Shown here piece after piece: positions 49,485 to 55,436 of a stretch of 55,436 nt of DNA. Where the stretch lies: positions 1 through 55,436 of the forward strand of contig CAPZDM010000002.1 in the NCBI GenBank assembly GCA_948745425.1, given 5' to 3'. The notes under the pieces were generated by a model. That model saw only the letters and a list, made by a program, of their open reading frames with translations. It made no database searches and had not been told where the DNA came from. How positions within the stretch are numbered: position 1 is the first letter of the stretch; every line of letters starts with the position of its first letter. Source of the stretch: an uncultured Clostridia bacterium (GTDB lineage Bacteria; Bacillota; Clostridia; TANB77; CAG-508). The translations under genes and the position numbers were made by a program.

Positions 49485-51831
49485 AAATGTCCCTTTCAAA
49501 AATATTTTTTATTTCGTCATCTTCATTTTCATAATTTATAATAATTTCGTCGTCTTTATCAATTTTATTAATATAATCCATATTACTATCTATATAACTA
49601 TCGATATCTATGTCTTCTTTTATTCGCTCATCGTTTATTTCTTCATAGTCTATATCTACATACCTTGCAAATCTATCAATATTCTCTAATATTTCATCAT
49701 CTATATAAACTTTCAAACTATTCCATACTTCTCTTCTTATTTTCCCTTGACCACTTTCTATATACTCATTTATTTCTTCTTTACTTGCTTTTTCTAAAAT
49801 TTGATATATCTCTTCATTAATATTCATTTCTGCACCTTTTTGTATTTCATTTTCAATTTCTGCTATTATATATTGTTTAAGTAAATCTAGCATGTTGTCT
49901 ATTTTTTTTGAATCTGTTATATTTTGATATAATTCAATATACTCATCCATAAAACTTTCTAAATTGTCTAGTTCTAACTTTTGTAATATAAAATTCATCT
50001 TATATGTATCATGTAGCACTTGATCTAAATTATATAATTCTATCATTTGATTACTTTTTATGAAATTTATTATCATATTGCCATATTCTCTTTTCTCTTG
50101 TAGCGAATTAATATTTTCATAACTTCTTTCAAAAGCAAGTATGACTAATTCTTTTATTTCTTCAGATAAGATTTTATACTTGTAGATTTGTTCAATATAA
50201 TAATAAAATATTGATTTGCTTAATACTTTCATTCTTAATAAATCTCCTGAAATAACTTTTTCTTTTATAATTTCTTCTACAGCTTCACTATCTGAAAGTT
50301 TTAATAATTGTTCTACATATATCGCATTATGTGCAATATACATTTGTTCATTTACATTTAAATCTAGCTCATTCTTTATATAATCATTTATTGATGGATT
50401 TAATACTCCAACTTTTATCCTATTGCTATCTTCCAACTTGACAATTAGAGAGTCTGATAGTCTGTATATAACTCTATCAAAAGTATTTAAAGAAGTATCT
50501 ATATTATATAATCCCTTTATGCTTTTATTATACACTTCTCTTAGAATATTTATTTCAATGTAATTATTAGTAAGTGAATATAAGATTAACATTAGTGTTC
50601 TATCTTCAGTAGATAATCTATTTTCAAATTCATCTTTCCATACATCTTTAGGATTATCCAAATTTTTTATAATATAATTATAATATTGTTTTGAATCTAT
50701 ACTCTTATATCTATTTTTTTTGGTAACATACTCAATTATTCTAGGATTATAGTTCTTATGCTTTACTATATTTAAATATCTCTTATCTTCTTTAATATTA
50801 ATAAAATGCTCTCTTGGTATATTATTAAAGAACATATGATTATATAGAATTTTGGCTTTTTCTACTTTTTTCATATTATCTAAATTAATAAGGTATGTAT
50901 TAGTTTCATACTCTTCTATAAGTTCATTAAAATTTATATAACGATTTTTTGCTTCATTTAAAATTGTTATTCTTGAATTTAAAATTAGCTTTTTATTTTT
51001 ATTTCTATGTATAAATGACAATAAAGTTTTTAACTCATTTGGTTCAGATTCTTTCAAATTTAAATAATGTTGTCCTAAAAAATCATCTAATAAGACTATT
51101 TCTTTACTATCATTATCCATAGATAATATGTTCTTAATATTAGAAATATTGTTATCTGTAGTATATCTAACTTTATATCCATCACTAGCATATTTTAATA
51201 ATATCATCTTAGAAGTTGTACTCTTTCCAACACCTGGTCCACCTATAATAATTATAATATTTTCCTTATTCAATTTATTATATGCCTCTACATATCCCTC
51301 TGTTTCAACAAAACTCTTAATGTGATTTTCTATATCATACATTAACTCATCACAATCGATAAATATATTTTTATTATTTATTAATGATAATACATTTGTT
51401 GAATTTATCCATAATTTATAATTTTTCTTTACTATATCAATATTGTCTTCTTGTTCTAAAAAATCATTCATTTGTATGCCATCTATAATATTGGTAGCCT
51501 CTTTCATGTATGGAGTTAATATTTCATATAATTCTTTCTTATTTTCTCTTGTTAGTTCCATAGAAGTACATAAATAGTACTCATTTGGACAAATTCTCTG
51601 TATCTTTTTAAACTCTTCATTTTTTATTACACTTTTTAAATTTGAATATTTACTATTTGAATATTGTTTTACTTGTATTATTATTTTAGGATTATCAATA
51701 TTATCGCATATATCTATTCCTCCATCTTTTCCTCTTGCAAATCTGTAAAGTTTCTTTTTGAGTATTTTTGACATAGTGTCTAAACATAGTACTTCATATT
51801 CATAATCATTTAAATTTTTCAAATTATACAT
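49471..51831 (-). CDS. Mrr-like nuclease-STAND NTPase fusion (predicted anti-phage sensor)
   Basis: 786 residues. The N-terminal restriction-endonuclease fold (about 1-110) has 'YEYEVLCLDTMSKILKKKLY', 'GKDGGIDICDN' (Asp) and 'KIIIQVKQYSN' (QxK), the core of Mrr-type nucleases. A STAND NTPase follows: Walker A 'IIIGGPGVGKSTTSKMILL' (about 190-208), Walker B 'SKEIVLLDDFLGQHYL', then winged-helix and all-helical parts without obvious repeats, and an acidic C-terminal tail. The class resembles nSTAND3 and Avs-type defence proteins, in which ligand sensing activates an N-terminal nuclease. It is translationally coupled to the OLD-type gene and 42 bp after the methyltransferase. Confidence 0.83.
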   Translation of the reverse strand: MYNLKNLNDYEYEVLCLDTMSKILKKKLYRFARGKDGGIDICDNIDNPKIIIQVKQYSNSKYSNLKSVIKNEEFKKIQRICPNEYYLCTSMELTRENKKELYEILTPYMKEATNIIDGIQMNDFLEQEDNIDIVKKNYKLWINSTNVLSLINNKNIFIDCDELMYDIENHIKSFVETEGYVEAYNKLNKENIIIIIGGPGVGKSTTSKMILLKYASDGYKVRYTTDNNISNIKNILSMDNDSKEIVLLDDFLGQHYLNLKESEPNELKTLLSFIHRNKNKKLILNSRITILNEAKNRYINFNELIEEYETNTYLINLDNMKKVEKAKILYNHMFFNNIPREHFINIKEDKRYLNIVKHKNYNPRIIEYVTKKNRYKSIDSKQYYNYIIKNLDNPKDVWKDEFENRLSTEDRTLMLILYSLTNNYIEINILREVYNKSIKGLYNIDTSLNTFDRVIYRLSDSLIVKLEDSNRIKVGVLNPSINDYIKNELDLNVNEQMYIAHNAIYVEQLLKLSDSEAVEEIIKEKVISGDLLRMKVLSKSIFYYYIEQIYKYKILSEEIKELVILAFERSYENINSLQEKREYGNMIINFIKSNQMIELYNLDQVLHDTYKMNFILQKLELDNLESFMDEYIELYQNITDSKKIDNMLDLLKQYIIAEIENEIQKGAEMNINEEIYQILEKASKEEINEYIESGQGKIRREVWNSLKVYIDDEILENIDRFARYVDIDYEEINDERIKEDIDIDSYIDSNMDYINKIDKDDEIIINYENEDDEIKNIFERDIYENN

Positions 51832-51873
51832 ATTACATCTCCATTTTACATTCTATAACAATTAGTCTTAATA

Positions 51874-52837
51874 TTAATTCAATGCCTTCATTATATTTTC
51901 GGCAATCCTATTGATAACTGGTACTACCACGCTATTTCCTGCTTGTTTATATAACTTGCTATCTGCCATATCTGTTGGCAACTCATAATATTTTGGATAG
52001 CCTTGTGCATAAAAACACTCTATTGGTGTTAATTTTCTTATGCCAAATTTTGTTTTTATTAGTGGTACATTATGTCCGTCCTTCTCCCATATTAGCTGTT
52101 AATGTTGGTACTAAGTTACTTTGATTTTTTCTTACATATTTTCTTCTCCATTGATATACTGTATTGTCATCATCCATTTCTTCTATTAATAATTTGTATA
52201 TATTACCTTTATATTTTCCATCTGTGTAATAATATTTATCATCAACTTTTGTATCAAAGTTAAAAACATCTTTTATATTTTTATCTAAAGCCGTTGGCAT
52301 TGGCATTTGAAATCTATCAAAATCCTCTTTATCTCTAAATGCTACAATATAAATTCTCTCTCTATTTTGTGGTATATTACCATATTCACAAGCATTTAAT
52401 ACTTGGCATTTTATTTTATCTTTATATCCCGCTTCATTTAGTCTATCAATTATAGTTTTAAATGTGTTTCCCTTATCATGACCTACTAGGTTTTTAACAT
52501 TTTCTAAAAATATTACTCTCGGTTTTCTTTCTTTAAAAATTCTTTCCATTTCAAAGAATAAGTCTCCTGTTCTGTCATCATCAAACCCTTTTCTATATCC
52601 TGCTACTGAAAAAGACGTACAAGGGAATCCACCCACCATTATATCAAAATCTGGTATATCATTTACTTTAACATTATGAATATCTCTACAATCTACTTTA
52701 TTCGTGAAGTTTTTTTCATAAGTCTCTACTGCATATTTATCAAATTCATTGGCATATGCTATCTCACATTTATTCGTTTCTAAAAATCCTAAATCTATTC
52801 CTCCAACACCTGCAAAAAGGCTACAAATTTTATACAT
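51874..52837 (-). CDS. DNA cytosine-5 methyltransferase, needing a +1 shift at CGG
   Basis: 320 residues after correction. Motif I 'FAGVGGIDLGF', catalytic Cys73 in 'GGFPCTSFSVAGYRKG' (motif IV), 'VIFLENVKNLV' (motif VI) and 'IPQNRERIYIVAF' (motif VIII). Codon 254 is CGG (52078-52076) followed by ACA TAA. Skipping the C gives 'TANMGEG-G-HNVPLIKTKF', then 'KLTPIECFYAQGYP' (motif IX) and 'YKQAGNSVVVPVINRIAENI' (motif X), ending at 51874. Both last motifs are needed for activity. Paired with a Bsp6I-like endonuclease, it would methylate GCNGC. If the shift is inefficient, protection of the host would be limited. Confidence 0.9.
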
Positions 52838-52860
52838 AATTTATTTTCTCCTTATCTTTT

Positions 52861-52872
52861 GCGGCACGCCGC
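52861..52872. promoter_or_regulatory. Two GCNGC sites in a hairpin upstream of the methyltransferase gene
   Basis: GCGGC-ac-GCCGC is a short GC-rich palindrome 24 bp before the methyltransferase start. Both arms are GCNGC, the sequence predicted for this Bsp6I-like system. Methylation state here could feed back on expression, as reported for some other R-M systems. Confidence 0.45.
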
Positions 52873-52893
52873 GATTTTATTGATTATATTAAC

Positions 52894-52910
52894 AGAGTAA
52901 TTAACACTCT
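52894..52910. promoter_or_regulatory. Palindromic box upstream of the methyltransferase gene
   Basis: AGAGTAATTAACACTCT, next to a -10-like TATAAT (minus strand, near 52884-52889). A near copy lies upstream of the endonuclease gene at 53453-53468. It is probably a shared operator. Confidence 0.55.
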
Positions 52911-52915
52911 GCCTT

Positions 52916-53440
52916 TCATACTTTTTGGACTATCATTCCTCTTCTAATATTAAATGTTACTGTAGGCTCTAGTTTTCTTGTTTCAATTATTGATTGTATT
53001 ATGCTTAAATGTGGTCTTTTCCCTGCCTTTTGATAATCTCCTACTGTTGCTGTTTTTGATACTGGTATTTTCTTTAATTCCTCTGAATTTACACCAGTAT
53101 CATATACAAACAACATATTTAAATCTAAGTCAAATCTTAAAAAGACTAAATCATCGAAATCACATTTTGGTCCAAAGCTACTTAAATCGTATTCATAGTT
53201 GCTTGTAGCTTTAAACTCTATTTTTCTACCATCAAGAGATTTAGCATCTCCTCCTGAACTTTTATTCCAAAGAAGATTTAAACAGTAGCAACCCATAGGT
53301 TCACTTATTGCATCTGGCATATTAATTCCTCTTGATACTAGACTTTTTACATATGTATTTAAGTCTTTCCACTTAAAATATGCATCGCATGTTTCTTGAA
53401 TTCTTGGCTCGTCTATTTTTATTAAATATTCGTCATTCAT
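52916..53440 (-). CDS. Bsp6I-like type II restriction endonuclease
   Basis: 174 residues. It resembles the Bsp6I family (recognising GCNGC): 'CDAYFKWKDLNTYVKSLVSR', 'GINMPDAISEPMGCYCLNLL', a nuclease core 'GGDAKSLDGRKIEFKATSNY' (D...ExK), 'SSFGPKCDFDDLVFLRFDLD' and 'KTATVGDYQKAGKRPHLS'. It is the promoter-proximal gene, 78 bp before its C5 methyltransferase. My family assignment comes from recollection of conserved motifs; the recognition sequence is inferred. Confidence 0.75.
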   Translation of the reverse strand: MNDEYLIKIDEPRIQETCDAYFKWKDLNTYVKSLVSRGINMPDAISEPMGCYCLNLLWNKSSGGDAKSLDGRKIEFKATSNYEYDLSSFGPKCDFDDLVFLRFDLDLNMLFVYDTGVNSEELKKIPVSKTATVGDYQKAGKRPHLSIIQSIIETRKLEPTVTFNIRRGMIVQKV

Positions 53441-53452
53441 TTATTCACCTTC

Positions 53453-53468
53453 AGAGTGTTATTACTCC
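53453..53468. promoter_or_regulatory. Palindromic box upstream of the endonuclease gene
   Basis: AGAGTGTTATTACTCC, near copy of 52894-52910. On the minus strand it lies between a TATAAT -10 box (53480-53475) and the GAAGGTG ribosome site, so a bound protein would block transcription start. No C-protein gene is adjacent. Confidence 0.55.
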
Positions 53469-53601
53469 AAAGGCATTATATACTAAATCACAAAATATTT
53501 CTACACATTTCTGTAATTTGTTACAACTTTTTTATTATTGATATTGTAACGTGCTCTTTTTTAATTGTCAGCATATTTTATTAAATTTTTTTAAATTATA
53601 T

Positions 53602-54861
53602 TTAATACCAACCATAATATGTTGCATATCCATTTAATTCATCATTTTTATCCTTACTAGATACTCCATGTTCCCTTTTTCCTAATAATTCATCATTTGC
53701 ATCTACTATTGGATCAAACCAGTCAGCTTTCTTATTTGCCCACTCTATCCATTTCTTCATATCTTCATCTAGCTCTTCTTTTAATTCAACTGCTTTGATA
53801 TAATTTCTAATTTCACATGCTACTCTATAATCTTCTGCCTTATTAACTAAATCTATGGTTTTTATAGCCTCTTCTTTTCTTCTACTCTTAAATTCAACTT
53901 CTCTTTTTCTTTCTTCTTCTCTTCTTTTTGCTTCTTCCTCTCTTGTTACTCTTTCAACTCTTATTCTTTCAGATTTATCGTATAACTTTACTATTACATC
54001 TCCTAATTTATCTTCTAATTTGACTTTGTCTGTTTCTTTTATATATTCTCTACTTTCAAATGTTATTTTCAATTTACCATTATGTACATAATCGTATTTC
54101 CTTATTTGTGGTTTATAGGCATAACTATATCTTTTCTTTTCATCTTCATATTCTAATAATTTTTTTGCTTCTTCTTTTGTTAATTCATGATTAATTTTAT
54201 CCTTTAATTCCTCTATTTCTATATTAAGCCTCTCTCCTCTAATTTGCATCGAAAAATCACTATTTATTTTACCACCAAGTTCTTCTATCGCATAATATAT
54301 AGTACTTAAAACTTTCATACATGTATCTTTTTCATTTTTCGAAACATTAGCAAAATATCCAGTTTCAGTATAATCATGTATATTATAATATGGGTTATAA
54401 TAATTTCTTTGTCTTTCTTCTCCTCGTTCATCTTTTAGCTTGTTCTTATAATCTAAAATAGTTTTATGAAGTTTCTTATGTTTATTTATATCTAACTCCG
54501 AAATAACTGTTGCAACCTTACTTCTTTCATTTTCATCCAAGAAATTTAAATAATTAAATTCTTGAATAACATCATCTTCTTTAGTGTATTTCTCTTTAAA
54601 TAATGGTTTGTTATTTTTTAATTCCAATCTTATTTCTTTTTCATCTGACTCTGGTAATGGTATCACATCATCCTTTGTATCTAATCCCATTTTCTTTTTA
54701 GTCCAATATGCAGATGTTGGATATGGAATATTATGTTCTTTACAAGCACTTGCTAATTTTGAATAATTTAAATCATATTTTTTTGCTACTCCTGTTAATG
54801 ATATTTCCCATATTTCTTTATAAAGTTCTTCTCTTGCTATTATAAATATATTACTTTCCAT
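53602..54861 (-). CDS. Uncharacterised protein with N-terminal helix-turn-helix-like motif
   Basis: 419 residues. The N-terminus 'IAREELYKEIWEISLTGVAK', 'KYDLNYSKLASACKEHNIPY' and 'PTSAYWTKKKMG' matches a widespread family beginning 'REELYExVW..P...LAK.YGIS...L.K.C....IP.P..GYW', probably DNA-binding. The middle is charged and mixed, and a Glu/Arg-rich helix ('REEEAKRREEERKREVEF') precedes the C-terminal region. These proteins occur on mobile elements and in defence loci; no function is established. It is upstream of the restriction genes on the same strand, separated by 160 bp. Confidence 0.6.
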   Translation of the reverse strand: MESNIFIIAREELYKEIWEISLTGVAKKYDLNYSKLASACKEHNIPYPTSAYWTKKKMGLDTKDDVIPLPESDEKEIRLELKNNKPLFKEKYTKEDDVIQEFNYLNFLDENERSKVATVISELDINKHKKLHKTILDYKNKLKDERGEERQRNYYNPYYNIHDYTETGYFANVSKNEKDTCMKVLSTIYYAIEELGGKINSDFSMQIRGERLNIEIEELKDKINHELTKEEAKKLLEYEDEKKRYSYAYKPQIRKYDYVHNGKLKITFESREYIKETDKVKLEDKLGDVIVKLYDKSERIRVERVTREEEAKRREEERKREVEFKSRRKEEAIKTIDLVNKAEDYRVACEIRNYIKAVELKEELDEDMKKWIEWANKKADWFDPIVDANDELLGKREHGVSSKDKNDELNGYATYYGWY

Positions 54862-54945
54862 ATCAATCTACCTTTCCTTCATATTTCTTTGCTTTATCTT
54901 TATACTTTCCAAGCGAAAATGCATATTCATATAATTCTAAGTCTC

Positions 54946-55281
54946 TTATTTTGCATTTTCGCTTAATATAAAAAGTAAATCATTTTTCATTGATTCAAAT
55001 TCTTTTATTATTGTCTCTAAATTGTTTTCAATATTTTGTACTCTTATTTCAGATATTTTCCCATAATTATAGGCAATTAGTCTTTCTTCTATTATATGAT
55101 AAGACCAACTTTCTGAATATGCTCTATCTTTCTCTTCGTTATGTGCTGCAAATCCTATTGGTAATAGATTATTTCTCATTCCAATAGATACTGCCATTGA
55201 TGAAATTCCGAAATAATCTCCCGCTATTTTACAAGTAATTTTTGACATCTCTCTAATATCTTCATCAGTATATTTAGCCAT
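54946..55281 (-). CDS. Small helix-turn-helix protein of the element
   Basis: 111 residues. 'ITCKIAGDYFGISSMAVSIG' then 'MRNNLLPIGFA' resembles the helix-turn-helix of small phage/ICE regulators ('VA..LGVS...VR.GLQ..LLPFG'). The C-terminal half is helical and charged. A GGAG site precedes the ATG. It may regulate the element, be an excisionase-like factor, or control the R-M boxes; none of these is proven. Confidence 0.55.
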   Translation of the reverse strand: MAKYTDEDIREMSKITCKIAGDYFGISSMAVSIGMRNNLLPIGFAAHNEEKDRAYSESWSYHIIEERLIAYNYGKISEIRVQNIENNLETIIKEFESMKNDLLFILSENAK

Positions 55282-55315
55282 AATTTTATTCTCCTCTCAT
55301 TTTATTTTAAAATTT

Positions 55316-55436
55316 CTTTCATTTTATCGTATGTTATTTCTTTTACTATACCATCAGCATCTTCTAAATACACTTGTCCATAGTGGATAGGTTATACTAA
55401 ATTAGACAAAAAAGATAAGGACATGTTAAAATAAAA
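55316..55436 (-). other. Partial small gene and possible insertion-sequence end at the window edge
   Basis: On the minus strand 'VYLEDADGIVKEITYDKMKE' followed by 'ILK' and a stop at about 55302 forms the end of a short protein. Upstream of it the frame is blocked by a stop. The last 50 bp (TGGATAGGTTATACTAAATT...AAGATAAGGACATGTT) look like the end of an insertion sequence, but too little is present to assign it. Confidence 0.3.

Larger units (their letters stand above)
45600..55436. mobile_element. Intervening element in the spoVD-like gene (right end outside the window)
   Basis: From the break in the spoVD-like gene (somewhere about 45600-45630) to the window end, with no sign of the PBP N-terminal region. 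Cargo, all on the minus strand: the serine recombinase at the left end, an OLD-type ATPase/TOPRIM protein, a nuclease-STAND protein, a C5 methyltransferase, a Bsp6I-like endonuclease and two helix-turn-helix-type proteins. The recombinase at the gene break matches the yabG element. The exact left attachment core cannot be read without the other end. Confidence 0.65.

Overview
The window is AT-rich DNA from a low-GC, endospore-forming member of the Clostridia, probably an uncultured gut lineage. Evidence for this is the sporulation genes (yabG, veg, yunB, a SPOCS/LysM protein, a spoVD-like 3' end), LPXTG cell-wall anchoring, a cohesin/dockerin pair, strong Shine-Dalgarno sites and a type I-B CRISPR system. 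No rRNA or tRNA gene was seen.

Layout. 0-5.3 kb: a response regulator, a sigma factor with membrane segments and its partner, a cation/Ca2+ antiporter and a nitronate monooxygenase-type flavoprotein. 5.4-9.5 kb (plus strand): tsaE-tsaB-rimI and a Lon-type protease. 9.6-17.6 kb: the sporulation block yunB, SPOCS-LysM, veg and yabG. Here yabG is cut in two by a 4.4-kb element carrying a large serine recombinase with an embedded LysM domain and an AbiL-like (RloA/RloB) defence pair. 17.9-34.2 kb: an ECF sigma/anti-sigma pair, MFS transporter, GH3 glycosidase, Ca2+-type P-ATPase, DinJ/YafQ toxin-antitoxin, HD hydrolase, Cu/Zn-SOD-like protein, a wall-anchored cohesin next to a 1607-residue dockerin protein, and an amidase-like protein. 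34.3-45.1 kb: a type I-B CRISPR-Cas locus whose cas3 lies beyond the array instead of between cas5 and cas4. 45.3 kb to the end: the 3' end of a spoVD-like PBP gene abutting a second serine-recombinase element. Its cargo is a Bsp6I-like restriction-modification pair, a nuclease-STAND ATPase and an OLD-type ATPase/TOPRIM protein.

Two observations stand out. First, five genes (tsaB, yafQ, both large serine recombinases and the C5 methyltransferase) are each broken by a +1 shift at an in-frame CGG codon. Skipping the C restores a glycine and a full-length protein in every case. By eye I found no other in-frame CGG in roughly 16,000 codons of this window, although CGG is common out of frame. This suggests that CGG is unassigned here and works as a +1 frameshift site; the competing explanation is a systematic sequence error. 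Second, the element in yabG ends in a shared 5-bp core. Precise excision across it rejoins yabG in frame and rebuilds its GHDG motif, as the skin element does for sigK. The second element appears to split spoVD in the same way. Both recombinases contain the CGG site, so their excision could depend on frameshifting.

Several dispersed repeat families run through the intergenic spaces. One of them has inserted in frame inside two coding regions (tsaB and a recombinase).
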